Of a DNA stretch of 64,000 nucleotides, positions 1 to 50,107 are shown piece by piece (positions within the stretch are counted from its first letter, which is position 1; each line of letters begins with the position of its first letter). The notes beneath the pieces are model-generated. The model ran no database searches, was not told the origin of the DNA, and was given only the letters and a program-made list of their open reading frames with translations. The position numbers and the translations under genes are program-made. The stretch comes from Gadus chalcogrammus (lineage: Eukaryota; Chordata; Actinopteri; Gadiformes; Gadidae), in assembly GCF_026213295.1 (NCBI RefSeq), contig NC_079424.1:12007492-12071491 (forward strand), written 5' to 3'.

Positions 1-315
1 ACAATAGAGACCAACTAGGACCCAATGTAACCTCCTACAATAGAGACCAACTAGGACCCAATGTAACCTCCTGCAATAGAGACCAACTAGGACCCAATGT
101 AACCTCCTACAATAGAGACCAACTAGGACCCAATGTAACCTCCTACAATAGAGACCAACTAGGACCCAATGTAACCTCCTGCAATAGAGACCAACTAGGC
201 CACAATCTAACCTCCTACAATAGAGACCAACTAGGCCACAATCTAACCTCCTACAATAGAGACCAACTAGGCCACAATCTAACCTCCTACAATAGAGACC
301 AACTAGGCCACTATC
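1..315. repeat. 36-bp minisatellite, about 8.8 copies
   Basis: Nine head-to-tail copies of a 36-bp unit beginning acaatagagaccaactagg, phased at 1, 37, 73, 109 and so on. Copies 1-5 carry the variant ggacccaatgtaa, and copies 6-9 carry ggccacaatctaa. The first base of the unit reads a-a-g-a-a-g over copies 1-6, which suggests an older 108-bp higher-order unit. It probably lies in the last intron of slc25a26 and may extend beyond the window edge. Confidence 0.97.
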
Positions 316-2392
316 AAACTGTGCTCAGTGTCTCCTAAGAAGTATGTAGACTGAGGCCAACGCCATTGGAGAACGCGTCCAGTTCAGATGTTTGGCCCAT
401 ATTTCTCTGAACATTGTGGGATTATTTTGAAGATAAGATAATAATAACAGCTCACTCTCTCATGTGCGTGATGCCCAAGATCACTTTTAGTGCGCTACTC
501 ACACCAACGATGCACGACTTTGTTCCTCCAGTCATTTCTAAGTCTATTTTTAGTCTGATTCTAATCCCAGAGAGGCGATTGGTTGACGGCGGGACGATGA
601 CTGATCTTAATGGCTGGCCAGTGGATGAAGTCACGCTGAGTCAGTGATGGGAACATTCTGAGCCCTGGCTCTCGCACTGTCTTGGGTTCCACAGGTGCGC
701 TCGATCACAGACAGGAAGTGACATGCTAGCGGAGACGAGGAGAGGCGGAGCGGCGCCAGGGCGTCTTGGGTTGCAGACATTCTTAGTTTATTTCTGGAAA
801 TCTCAGTCCTTTGTGTGCTGAGCTGTTCATTTCTTGGCTCTTACATGTTATTTATTTTTCAGCCGAGCACTGGCCTAAAACACATCTGTCATCTATAATG
901 AACATGTATACATGCGCATACGCGATCGATCTATCTCTACTCCGAATTGAGTGTGATTGGCCGTAAGCAACGCTTAACACTCATACGTGAGTAATGGCGT
1001 TGCGTCGCGTTGGCTGGCAGACACGCTGCTCGCGTTGCACGGCCCTGCGATGAAGGATGGGTGTGTTGAGTTGGAAGGAGCATGCTGGTTGCTGGAAGGC
1101 CAAGACTGCAGACTCTGAAGTAACGTCTCCTCGCTCATTCGGACCACCTCACGCTCTCACACTCGTACCTGCCCACCGGCCTGAGAGTCGACATCTTCCA
1201 CTGATACACACGCCTGTCCTTTCTCAGTCCGGTCTTCACATCTCTGTCTCTCTCTCTCTCTTTCTCTGCGGCTGTTTGCATGGTAACCGCACACAGCACA
1301 CACACCAAGTCCTCCGGTGCCCATCTGTTGGTGCAGGCCGACGCTGGGGGAGTTGTGGAACGCGGGCCCTGAGTGGATGGTTGTCGGGGCTGCTAGATCC
1401 CAGACATGCTTGGCACCTTGTACAGCTTTAGCACTTGACGAACCCTCCGCTGTACACACGCAAGTAGCACCGTTTGTGACCTGCCTTCTAAATGAGGACC
1501 CTCAAAACGACGAACCTGCTCCCCCCCTGACCGCGCCCACTTTGCATTTGAACCGCCACTGGTGCTGGGAGGCATCGGTGTGCTCCTGAGCTTTTTTTTA
1601 CTAACGCATGCATATGCATACACGCACGCACGCAGCCATAAACACAGACAGACAGACCCACGCGATATCCCCGACATCTGGAAAAGTGGGTAACGGACCA
1701 GATGAGTGTGGGGGTGTGTTGGCCGACTTAGGGTCTTAACAGGCAGAAAACACAGTACGGAACGGAAGTGTTGAAAATGTCTGCTCAGCAGAGAGACAGA
1801 GTGAGAGAGACAGGGGAGAGAAAAGGAGAGGGCGCAAGACGGCGAAGAATTATCTCGTGAGTAGGAGCTTGGGTTCGTTGCGTGAGTGAAAGACGGAGGT
1901 CACACTGACCAGCAGATAAAGGGGAAGAGGTGAATTACCAGACGATCTGAGCAGAGCAGAACGCTAGCAGACATAGATGGCCTGACTCAAATTAAGTGGG
2001 CTGGGGGAATCTGGGGTTGGGGCTGACGGGTTGAGGCCTAATCCCCAAAACAGCTGTGTGGAGCAGGGAGGCCAGGCCGGTGGGTGGAGGGAGCAGGAGG
2101 CCCTGGGAGTATGCAGGCCTTCTCATGGCCCCGGCACATCCTCTACCCCCCCCCCCGAACCAATCCTCTACAGCTGGTTACAACCCAACCAATGCCTCTT
2201 TAAGCTCTTCTTAACTGCACCCACCCCCCTCCACCGACCTTAGAGTCGGTCGCTGAGATCCTACTTAAGCCCCGTAACCTGTAGAGTCCGGGCCGTCCTG
2301 TCATCTATGTAATTGATACAATATTTGATCAAATGTGTAAGTGATGGACCATGGTGTTCACGGCTTCCGCTTTGTTTGTCCGCTCTCTGCAG
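316..2392 (+). other. slc25a26: Probable last intron of slc25a26
   Basis: Non-coding sequence upstream of the slc25a26 terminal exon. I searched both strands for other carrier-family exons (PX[DE]XX[RK] motifs, paired helices) and saw none. It contains short CT and CA tracts (about 1240-1265, 1615-1635), purine-rich sequence (about 1790-1830) and a poly-C run near 2147. It ends in a good acceptor, a pyrimidine-rich stretch followed by ctgcag at 2387-2392. Confidence 0.6.
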
Positions 2393-2489
2393 GCTGTTTG
2401 CGGGCAGCATACCCAGGGTGACCTTCATCAGCATGGGCGGCTTCATCTTCCTGGGAGCGTACGAGAAGGTGCGCAGCACCATGCTATAG
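2393..2489 (+). CDS. slc25a26: SLC25A26 mitochondrial S-adenosylmethionine carrier, last coding exon (C-terminus)
   Basis: The exon begins after a ctctctgcag acceptor. Its frame starts with the last base of a split codon and encodes LFAGSIPRVTFISMGG, then FIFLGAYEKVRSTML, ending in TAG at 2487-2489. This matches the end of the SAM carrier: the matrix-helix stretch L-F-A-G-x-x-P-R followed by the sixth membrane helix GGFIFLGAY. The family member exchanges cytosolic S-adenosylmethionine for matrix S-adenosylhomocysteine across the inner mitochondrial membrane, feeding mitochondrial methylation. Only this terminal exon is in the window; the other two-and-a-half carrier repeats lie off the left end. 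The fish protein stops right after the helix, so it is shorter at the C-terminus than the human form. It converges with lrig1, the arrangement found at human 3p14, which supports both identifications. Confidence 0.9.
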
Positions 2490-3535
2490 CGTCTCCGAGC
2501 CCGAGCCAAGACACGCCACAAACAAAACGCACAAGGACACTCCTCCGCTCCCCGCAGACACGCCTCAACTGGACCGAGGCCAGGCAGCACCCTCAGTTCC
2601 CTGGAGGCCCGACGCCTCCACTCAGCTCCCCCCCCCCCTACCCCTCCATCCCTGCACATCCTGCAGGGCTACTCGGCCCCGTCATCCACACCCAGGCACA
2701 CAGCGCTCTGGGCCAGAGCTCAGGGAGCAGGGACACCTGGTGCTGTGTGGAGGGCCATCCATCCGACGGATCACGTTACCCCCGTGGCTTTGCATTCCTG
2801 CTCATCAGCAGCACACTGCGGACGGGCTTGAAGTCCGCCGGGGCGGTCATTTCTTCCCTCCCGACTGAAAGCGAACACCCGTCCCATATGACTCATTTAC
2901 CAGAGAGACTACAGTGTCCGGAGCATCTGTGTGGGCTGAATGACTTGCATCTTGTTATGGCTTCGCCCTTTTCTTTATTTTAGTGTTTAGATGATGGCCT
3001 GGTGATTACTTTTGTTATGTTATCGACGGAGCTACCGATGCTGATTTCTACCCCACTTCGGATGAAGACCGAGGGGGCATTAAGATCTTTTATGGCTCCC
3101 TCCAGCAATGACTTGGCACTTAAGTCTGCGGCGAGCCAGGCCACCTGTTTTTAAGACCCACTGGGGGGGAGAAGAGTCATATCTCAGTGTTTAACCAGTC
3201 CCACAGGAGCAACTCTGAGCTCATCCACCTGCAAGAGCTTTCATTTCATAAGAAGAGGCCCGCAAGAATGTCCCGTCCAACCATCACTTGAATATCTATT
3301 TCAATCATTGCATTTTTAGAGTCATCGTCTCTCCCACATAGACAGGAATACTCATGAGGTTATCGTTTGTTGTGGCTAGTTTGACTTCATAAATTATGGT
3401 TTAATTATTGTTAGTCCTATTATTGTATACCTCCATTACACTAACATCTTTGCGGCCGAATATGTGCACACATGATTTGATTTATGAGTGCAGTATTTAT
3501 CTGGGGTTATTAAAAGCCAGTGAGTGAGCCACAAT
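2490..3535 (+). other. slc25a26: slc25a26 3' UTR with candidate poly(A) signal
   Basis: Sequence after the stop has no further coding signal. An ATTAAA poly(A) hexamer lies at 3509-3514, followed within 10-50 bases by GT-rich sequence (gtgagtgagcc, atgtgtatgg), as expected for a cleavage site near 3530. The UTR end is inferred; an alternative would be a site further downstream. Confidence 0.55.
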
Positions 3536-4340
3536 GTGTATGGTTTATTTTGTCTATGGGTGTGACTGTGTTCCCCGGGGCTAGACAGTCCTGCCTTGTA
3601 AGAGGTTATGCTTTTCTCTGGGTTAGATGGTCCTGTCAGAGGGTATGCTTTTCTCTGGGTTAGATGGTCCTGTCAGAGGGTATGCTTTTCTCTGGGTTAG
3701 ATGGTCCTGTCAGAGGGTATGACGTTCTCTAGGTTAGACAGTCCTGTCAGAGGGTATGATGTCCTCTGGGTTAGATGGTCCCGTCAGAGGGTATGACGTT
3801 CTCTGGGTTAGACGGTCTTGTAAGAGGGTATGATGTTCTCTGGGTTAGACAGTCCTGTCAGAGGGTCAGGGAGACGAATAGCCTCACAGGTGGAAGTGTT
3901 TGTCACGAGGTTGGTCATGGACAACATCCATGGCCGGCTTGTGATTGGTGGAGGGCCGGTGCTGGGTGGGGTGTCAATCATCATAGGGACAAACATCAGT
4001 GTGGAATGCACATTCTAGGCAGGCACTGACCCTGGCTCAGCCCTCACTCATAAGAAAATATTTTAAACAGGCAGCTGTGGACAACCATGTCTGATGTATC
4101 TGGAGCTTAGGGAACGAACAAACACACAAACTCCTGGTTGGAAGAACCTGCTCCATGTGTGTTTGTAGTCCACACAGATTTAATTTCTTTGAAGATCAAG
4201 GTCTTTGAGGCGTGTGCGTGTGCGCGATAACTGCCCAGTCAGCTGTTGGAAATAACACTGCCGGTGAAACATTCCCACTTCCCTTCTGCTGCAATGGTTG
4301 CAGTCCAACTCATAATGGTGAAAGAATTCCGATGCCCACA
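3536..4340. other. Convergent intergenic stretch between slc25a26 and lrig1
   Basis: About 0.8 kb between the two inferred poly(A) sites. Apart from the 37-bp minisatellite at 3581-3866 it shows no gene, RNA gene or transposon that I recognise. Confidence 0.5.
3581..3866. repeat. 37-bp minisatellite, about 7-8 copies
   Basis: Tandem copies of a 37-bp unit containing tctctgggttagatggtcc and tgtcagagggtatg. Copies differ at a few positions (gctttt versus gacgtt versus gatgtt or gatgtc). It sits between the two convergent gene ends. Confidence 0.95.
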
Positions 4341-6368
4341 ACAGAATAGCAAAACATGATTTTATTAGCCACTTCAATGCCATGTTAGACGCATAAATGT
4401 TTTAGCTTTGACATCGGATCAATGGTTTCAGACAGTCTGTTAACAATAAATTACTGTGAAAGTGGACTGCACCTCAATACAGCATGTCCCTTTGTTTTCA
4501 TACCTAGATATACTAGGACCATTTTTCCCAACGGGGACCTCTGATTGGTCTCACTGGTAAATCCAGCGATCTGATAGGCACCAAAATCACATGTAACCAG
4601 AGAAGTGTGTCCTCAAACCAACCCTCCCAAAGCCATCCCCTGATAAGGCCACTGGCGACTGTACACAAAACAGAAAGAGCACACTGGCAAAACACACATA
4701 TACATTAGACAATGTAATCATCTTTCAACATTCACGTCGTCTCAGGAACGAGTGGGATTCAGGTACCATTGTGTTCTGAACGGGGGTATTTGAAAGCCTT
4801 GGTTTGGTTCGTGTCAATTTTGTCCAACATAGTGCACAGAGTTAAACTCTTCTGCAACTATTGTTCCTCCCTAAACACGAAACATACCGTCCCTGCCGGG
4901 GCAATGACAGTATGCCATTACAGTATTGTTACCAGATGGTGTTCAGACCAAAAATGCCTTAATACTGCCATTTTTCGTTCTAGAAACGCACAGCACGAGT
5001 GTTGAGGCTATGTAACAGCAGTAACAAAATTACTATTACATTAATGTATGACACCAGAATCCTTAAAAACGGTTCTCATGTGAACCTTAAAAGTCAACGT
5101 TTGCTACAATGTGTTTCTAGAGCAACAAATGCAACCCTCGACAGGCAAGATAACTAAATGTAATGGAACTACTAGGAATTCGGTTTCCTCCCGTATTGAA
5201 TAGCGAGAGAGAGATCCGTTCCCTTTCAGAGCTGGTGGAAGGCTTTAGCTGGTTCTGAGTTTGCGCCCCACATCTGGTCTCAAACCCGTGCCAAGGTTAG
5301 GCGGCTCTGGCCAGAATGCAGAAGGTAACAGGATGCGTGGTTGAGAGCCGTGCGCTCCAGGTGGTGCAAGGCGAATCGCTGAAGCCTCACAGGAACGTTC
5401 TGCTATCTAGAAACACTTGGAAGAGCTTTATGGTTCCGTATAAAAAACAAGTGGTGTGAACTCTGCCAGCGTCGGTGGCGTCTGCCTCCCGACAAACCCG
5501 GACAAACGATTGGCAGACCTGCTTACTTAGCAGGTTTCAGATGTGTTATCGGTACAAAAAAGTGCTTGAAAATAAAATGGTATTATTTGACCCCATATGT
5601 GTCTCGTACCATCTCGTCAGTGTAGCAACATCTTAACGTGGAAGCTCTTCCTTCATTTTGACAGCAGTGAGTGACAGAGTTTTTTCTGTACCATATGTCA
5701 ACGCACGTTCAATTGTTTCCATGGTGACGACTGAATGTATAATTGTTGACTTCGCTAACAACCACATCAAATGCCTGTTGATGCAAGACTTTTATGCCAA
5801 GTCCCATTTTTCTCGTTTTCTTTGATCATGCAATAAGGCACCGCAGCAGAATCTGGTAAAAGCTGAAAAGGGCTTGTTTTTTTGGAAAATACAAATAATC
5901 CCATCACTTCTGTCCATCATGCACAGAATAAATTCAATTCTCTCTTGTAAAAGTTATATAATATAAGAAAACTCTTATGTACAGCCAAATGTCCAAAAGG
6001 TAAAGTTCATTGTTTTTTTCCTCTCGCTTCCTCCTGCACACACACGCATACTGTACAATATTCCCTACATTTGCATGCTTCAAATGCAAGTCACATTATT
6101 TGGATGTAGGATTTAAATTGGTCACCTCCCAGGGGAAGGTTCTTAACGTAACACGCTCAGATGGGGCGCCACCCACACAAGCTCCGCCTTCAAATTCCGG
6201 AGTGCCACCCCTTCTCCTCCTCTTCCTCCCTCTCCATTTCCCCAAATCTTTGCAGGGGTTGGGGGGAGTCAGTTGGATCCAGGGATGGGGTGTGGTGGGG
6301 GTTGGGGGCGGGCATAGGCCTCAATTTGAGGTAGCGGTTCTATTCCCAGTGCAAAGATGAAGCTGCTG
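4340..6368 (-). other. lrig1: lrig1 3' UTR (inferred)
   Basis: Minus-strand sequence after the lrig1 stop codon. The best AATAAA on this strand is at 4361-4366 (tttatt on the plus strand), with GT-rich minus-strand sequence just beyond it (about 4335-4350). That gives a 3' UTR of about 2 kb. No other gene is visible here. Length and poly(A) choice are inferred. Confidence 0.45.
4361..4366 (-). terminator. lrig1: Candidate lrig1 poly(A) signal AATAAA
   Basis: Canonical hexamer on the minus strand, about 2 kb past the stop and followed by TGTTGTGGGC-type GT-rich sequence. Another minus-strand AATAAA at 3543-3548 is a possible distal alternative that would overlap the slc25a26 3' end. Confidence 0.45.
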
Positions 6369-40423
<34,055 letters not shown>

Positions 40424-41320
40424 TTTGTATCCAGGTTTAATGGAGCGGCTACTCATCTCCCCTGTTATCCACAAATTGAAAAAAAAATACTGAAGATAAA
40501 GTACTTTTTTAAAAAGGCACCTAAAACACCTTCTTGTGTGAGCAAATTGTGTATAGAAACCTCCTAAACTACTAATTGAGTACTCGAGATCTTAGTCCAA
40601 CTTTGCCAACGCGGGTTGAAACCAAAAAAGGTGATTCACAATTTGACCAGCAAAAAAAAAAAACGCTTCATAGAATATTTTAGGCGCCCCGATTTTTTAA
40701 TCAAAGTTATAGGTGAATGTCTGGAACATGTTGGGGACGAAGTTTCCCTCTGAAAACAACGTTTGTCTCCCTGAATAACATCTTCGGTGACTGGACGTTG
40801 AGAACGGTAGAGGACACGCTACGAGACGGCTCCCAAAGTAACTGTTGATCAACTTTATGTTACAGGGAAAGTGTTGCCCGGACCGCCTCGGATGAGAGAG
40901 TCGATCCCGACTCGGACCCAGGTCGGTAAGGTAACTTCAGAAAATGTTCCAAACTGTCCAGACGATGTGAAATGAAGCAACAACATTGACGCAAACGCAA
41001 TGTCAATACGAGCGCTGTATTCCGCGAAGCACTTTGCTCATCATGTCGAACAACTCCAACTTTTAACATACAAGCCGCCGCCGTCTACGTTTAAAGGGTC
41101 TGCAGGGTGTGCAGTGATCGGGTGCAGTCTGTGTGTTCAAATAAATCCCGGCGATCCGAGTATTAAGCAAATGTAGTCTCCCGGTCCTTACGTCTCCACC
41201 ATGAGTTTTCCCCCTCTTCAGTTACTTTCCTTTTTTCAGGCTGATCATTCCACAGTCCCACGTTGGATGCACAAGAGCGCCTTAGGTCCTCCCATTTACC
41301 TCTGCAATTGGCTGTTCAGA
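40424..41320 (-). promoter_or_regulatory. lrig1: lrig1 5' UTR and probable core promoter region
   Basis: Upstream of the start codon on the minus strand. Moderately CpG-containing around 40790-41170, with no clear TATA box. One CCAAT motif on the gene strand lies at 41307-41311. The transcription start cannot be fixed from sequence; the assignment is by position only. Confidence 0.4.
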
Positions 41321-41997
41321 TTTGAGGAGCGGGTTAAGCCCTGATCTCACTGGCTGTATAGGATTCTTTAGGCGTCGCAAAGTGCCAGAGCCAGTGACCG
41401 ACTGTCACTCACCAGTCGTTGACCCCACCCATGTTTCCCACCCTGGGTGCGAAACCGCACCACCTCCTCTCACTCTCACTACTTCTTAAAGGGACAAAGA
41501 CCATCACAAGCCACCACGTTTTAGTTTCTCGTTCTCTCGTTATGAAATAAATTATGAGAAAATAAATTAGCTCGCACACTGGATAAACACAAGCGATAAA
41601 ACAACCAGTTGGTTTCGCCTGATTTAAAATTGGGTGAGGTTTGTAAAAGTGTATACTAATGGGTGTGATACTTAATTAATAAACTTTCTTTGAATACATT
41701 CTATTTTATTTTATGGAAAGAATAGCCTATTTTTTATTAAGGTTATTTAAACTGGAGCCTATATTTGAGAAAACAAGTTTTTTATGCTTATTGGATATAT
41801 TGTTTAAATCCAATTCCAATAAATACATCTATTAATTCTGTATAATGGTCAAACAATACATAGTAATAATTGTAACGAAATAACAAGTGTGTAACATGTG
41901 CTGAAATGTTTATATATGCATATGCATATAATAAACATAAATCCATAATAAACGACACATTCAAAATATTTTGGCTGCAATCCCGCAGTAAACAAAG

Positions 41998-42027
41998 ACT
42001 TTCTGGGAATTTACTTTCCCAGAAAGT
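41998..42027. repeat. Inverted repeat, 12-bp arms, 6-nt loop
   Basis: actttctgggaa at 41998-42009 pairs exactly with ttcccagaaagt at 42016-42027. Confidence 0.9.
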
Positions 42028-42055
42028 ATTTTACAAAACGATTTCCTCTAATTTG

Positions 42056-42057
<2 letters not shown>

Positions 42058-42113
<56 letters not shown>
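42058..42113. repeat. (TG)n microsatellite
   Basis: Pure TG tract followed by interrupted gtgc/gatt variants to about 42162. Confidence 0.96.
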
Positions 42114-42118
<5 letters not shown>

Positions 42119-42784
42119 GCGTGTGCGTGTGTGATTGTGTGTGTGTGATTGTGTGTGTGTTTGTCTTCTCCATGACTTTATTGGCAGTCATTTCTCTCCT
42201 GGGGTAAAGTCTATACTGCTGAGTAGATTCAATAAAACCAATATACCTATTTATTCAAATTCATAAAATGCAACATAATTTTCCGCTTTAATATGTTACA
42301 TGTGGAGTGTCTTATTAATGCAAGGCAACGTCTGCTTGGTTGCGCATAAACAACTATCTGTTTATAAGTAGGGCTCTTATACATTTGCATTTGTAGTGTT
42401 TTTTTCACACATATGCATGTGTGTGTTTTGAGAGGGGCACACCACTACATTGCACATACGCACTGATCTTTGCACCATTTAAGTGTGCCCCATAATGGTC
42501 TCATGATAGCACATAATTCTTCCCAAATGGTGAAGTCATGTCCGCTCGTTGTCTCAGAAATGCACATCTGTGATAAATCGATGGGGGCCCCTTCAGCCAC
42601 TTTGGGCCCTATCAGCCACTTGGCCCCTGTGAACACAATGTTTTTTTTTGTTCCCATCACATTTCTTGCCCTGGCATTGACAGATCATATTGATTGACTT
42701 CGGAGACTTTGTCAGAGTTATTGCCATCACTTCGTGTTGGGATAAGTCCCAGAAGGAAGGTGAAGGAAGGTTGATGGTGTCTCT

Positions 42785-43003
<219 letters not shown>

Positions 43004-44507
43004 ATGCAGAGATATTCACACCTGGATCACTGCAGGCAGTTCCGCAGAACCATCCCCTGGTTCCCTTTCCAATGAATTGAAGTGGGTTTCACGTTGCATC
43101 ATGGGTGTGTAAGTGTACACGGTAGCCCACAGGTGAGGCCCTGAGCCTTGCACACAAGCACAGGAAAATATCTGAGCAGCAGGGCCCTGTTAAGACATGA
43201 CTTCATCAGCGATGGAAATATTAGTCGTTGGAACGGACGAAAAAAAAAAACATTGACATGCCCTACTAGTTGTTACATTAATAATTGTATTTATGTTTTT
43301 ATGGGCAACAGAAGTTTGGATGGAGATATATTCACTGGTGTTGAAGAAAATACACAAGTCTTAGCAGTATTAACTTCTGAATATGTGTGTGTTAAAATCC
43401 ATCTATTTGTTTATGTGACGTGATTGCAATCCATCTGTGTAGCTTACATTTTCAGCAATTGTTACAAGTGACTAGAGGACTACAATAACAACTATTCCGG
43501 GTATGCAGCCCTGGATCTGAATGCTTCTTCAGAAGATCTGGCATTTGGACCAGGTACTTAGGTGGTCTATTCTGAGACCACTGTTGACATGTCTTTTAAT
43601 GTGATTTATTTGGTGGCCTACTTGCTAGGAATGACTTGGCACACAAATAACTTTTGTGTTACTAACACTGAAGGCAAAATACCAGGCTATACCATACCAA
43701 TACTAGGCCTATTTATCTTTGTGCACACTGTTCGGTTAAAGCAAGCCGGAGCCAGTTTCCAACGTCCCTATTCACTGAGTGAGTCGAGTGTTGGACCACC
43801 TGCTGCTGATAACTCATTAGTCTGCTGAACACTGCAGCAGGGATTCTTCCCGTGATTAGTTTCCTCATTCTTTTATTGATAACGCAATTAGGATTTGATT
43901 ATGTTGGATGCAAATGAGAAGATAAAATTACCATTTAACTTGATATTATTCACAATGGAGGTAAATGAAGTGGTCTGAAGCTAAAACTAAATCCAAATAG
44001 CTTGCATTAATTAGGTGAGTGCTGCATGCACCGCTAAACTATTTTTCTTCATGAGTTTTATTCTTTCTTTCTAAATTTCTTCTTTATTATTCTCTTCAAA
44101 CATGGGAGTCAATGGGAGGACGGCGGGAGTCAATGGGAGCCGTACATTGTCCAGTAGATTTATGTTGATCCCATCTTCAGTTTACTTCTTCCACCAGCTC
44201 TTTTTGATAGTTCTCCTTTATCGCGATAGTCTTCTCAAGATTGTTCGTTATCTGGTCTACTGTTTTGTCACATGCCGTATCCAAATCTTTTTGTATTTCC
44301 TCATAAATTTTACCTTTCCTTACGGCCCAATCAAATTTTTCTTGTATGTCCATAGACGACCAAATAGCGATTAAAGCATTTGTTTAGTTTATCGACCACG
44401 GTTGAATTGTACTCTCTTGAGCACTCATTTTGATGTGACATTTGTGACGTCTGTAACGTTTGTGGTGCCCAACGGGGCCCAGCAACTTCAGGGAGACGTG
44501 CGGGTGC

Positions 44508-44530
44508 CGGCTTTTGGGCACCAAAAGCCG
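44508..44530. repeat. Small perfect hairpin, 10-bp arms, 3-nt loop
   Basis: cggcttttgg / gca / ccaaaagccg, lying about 320 bp upstream of the small secreted-protein ORF. Confidence 0.9.
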
Positions 44531-44849
44531 CATTTTAGTTGGAATAAACAGAACTGGTGCTAGACCCGGCAGTGGCCCGGCACCATGCTAGTGGATATTA
44601 GGTAAGTGTTGCGCTCTATCGCTTGCCGAATGCAAAAGTATGGCATGTCTGACATGTTCTCATGTTCATGTCAACAAGCGGCAGCTATCAATAAGAGCTG
44701 CACTGGGACTTGAAGATCAGAACTAACCCCAGAGCTGGTAGAGCACACCAGACTAAGTCAACAGCAAATCAAGATCCACCTGAAGACAAACTAAACCAAG
44801 GCCAGACCAAGGAGCACCTCAAGCCCAAACAGAAGTCCAGTAAAGAACC

Positions 44850-45113
44850 ATGGAGCTCAAGTTCCTCCTCTTGGTGGCCTTCATCTTCTCCATCGGCCAG
44901 TGCCTGGATACAGACCCCTCCTCGGACTTAAACGCTGAACTGACCGTCTGCCAGCCCGACAGCTGCACCGTCATCAGCGAAATGTCCGCCATGCGGGAGC
45001 GTCTGGCGGCCATGGCCCGCACGCAGGATGGCCTGCTGGAGAGCGTCCGCTCCCTCAGGGCGGAAATATTTAATATTTTCAACCTCACTTTCTACTACAG
45101 CACAATTTTCTAG
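44850..45113 (+). CDS. Small secreted-protein ORF resembling the leader of fish C1q-like proteins (probably truncated)
   Basis: 87 codons starting at an ACCATGG context and ending TAG. The first about 19 residues (MELKFLLLVAFIFSIGQCL) look like a signal peptide. They are followed by an acidic linker and CQPDSCTVISEMSAMRERLA, then MARTQDGLLESVRSLRAEI, a short amphipathic heptad-like stretch. The CQPD-x4-VxxEMSAM pattern recalls the N-terminus of teleost secreted C1q-domain proteins, which continue with a coiled coil and a C1q domain. Here the frame instead runs into AT-rich residues (FNIFNLTFYYSTIF) and stops, and no C1q domain is visible downstream on either strand. The upstream 140 bp reads like a 5' UTR. 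It could be a first exon with distant partners, a pseudogene, or a genuine short peptide. Family assignment is by pattern memory only. Confidence 0.45.
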   Translation: MELKFLLLVAFIFSIGQCLDTDPSSDLNAELTVCQPDSCTVISEMSAMRERLAAMARTQDGLLESVRSLRAEIFNIFNLTFYYSTIF

Positions 45114-47600
<2,487 letters not shown>

Positions 47601-47625
47601 AGGCTCCCCTGTGTTTGTCAGTCTA

Positions 47626-47743
<118 letters not shown>

Positions 47744-47838
47744 TCATATATGTTTACAAGAAATTCTTTAAACGTAATTACTTTATCTTGAGGGTATCAA
47801 CTGTGGAGAAATGGCAATTAAATGGTATGTTAACTGCC

Positions 47839-47840
<2 letters not shown>

Positions 47841-47925
<85 letters not shown>

Positions 47926-47932
47926 GCGTGTG
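47841..47932. repeat. (TG)n microsatellite
   Basis: About 90 bp of TG with cgtgcg interruptions at the right end. Confidence 0.96.
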
Positions 47933-48484
47933 TATGTGCCTGTTGTTTCAGTGCCTTCTATTCATAGGGACCAGCTTAGACAAACAGGGTTAGTCAAGGT
48001 TATCTGAAATCACTTAACTTCTCACTTAACTTCTCATTTGCTCAACCATAACCATTACAGTGCTGCAGTAATTAGTTTTAATTCACCATTTATTGCAATA
48101 TTTTTTATCCATTACTGTGTAATGTTTCATTAAGACTCTGGAACCTTAATTGCTGTAAAAAAATAAATAAATAGAATTGAATAGCCCTTGAATAACTCTT
48201 TAAAGTAAAACTAAACTGAAAGCTGAAACACAACGTGAAAACACTGTGTGTCTTAAAAGACAAAACCGCTAACATTCCATCAGTGAAAAGAATCGACCCA
48301 AATGAATCAAACGTTCTTCCTTTATCCTTTTATAGAACTTCTCACTCCCTCTCTCCCTCTCTCCCTCTCTCTCTGTTTCTCTCTGGTCTCACTGTGAGAG
48401 GCTGGCTTATTAGTGGAGGCTTTGGGAGCACTTGTGTCACTACGTCGAGAACACAAAGAGAGAAAAGGAATCCTCATCTCCTTT

Positions 48485-48487
<3 letters not shown>

Positions 48488-48540
<53 letters not shown>
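48488..48540. repeat. (CT)n microsatellite
   Basis: Pure CT tract of about 52 bp. With the GA tract at 48866-49022 it forms a facing pyrimidine/purine pair. Confidence 0.96.
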
Positions 48541-48543
<3 letters not shown>

Positions 48544-48675
48544 CTTTTCCTCGGAGGTCCCCTTTTGCTAGCCTGACAAAAGTATAGAGCCTGGGTGAAT
48601 AGGGGTGGGGTGGTGACAGTGCTGAATGGGTCCAGGAGGAGCGGGAAGAGGGTGGTGGGAGGTGGGGTGGTAGGG

Positions 48676-48708
<33 letters not shown>

Positions 48709-48863
48709 GGTGGATAGGTGGGGGGGGGGGCTCACTCATGCAGAGAGCTCCCAGATCCTCTATACCTGCCCTGGAGAGAAGAAGGGCCAGCTGCCTCCTG
48801 TGGGACGTTTCCCTGGGCTCAATAGGGACCTTGTGAAAGGAGCCCGGACAAGCTCGCTGAATA

Positions 48864-48865
<2 letters not shown>

Positions 48866-48895
<30 letters not shown>

Positions 48896-48926
48896 CGAGA
48901 GAGAAGAGAGAGACAAGAGAGACGAG

Positions 48927-49022
<96 letters not shown>
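48866..49022. repeat. (GA)n microsatellite, interrupted
   Basis: GA repeat with gacgagag and acaagag interruptions at 48894-48935, then about 85 bp of pure GA. Confidence 0.96.
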
Positions 49023-49942
<920 letters not shown>

Positions 49943-50107
49943 TTTCTCCCTTTCTCTCTTTCTCTTTCTTCCCCTTCTCTTCCCGTCTCTATGCACCTTC
50001 CGGCCTCTTGTCCTCCATCGCCTCCTTCTTTTCCTAATCAGCCCCCCCACCCTCCCTCCTCTTCCCCCCGACTCCCCACCATACCTCAACACTTTCCATG
50101 CCAGCTT

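Noticed and set aside
2351..2983. 210-codon plus-strand frame over the slc25a26 exon
   Set aside because: Wrong frame for the carrier; the correct frame ends at 2489.
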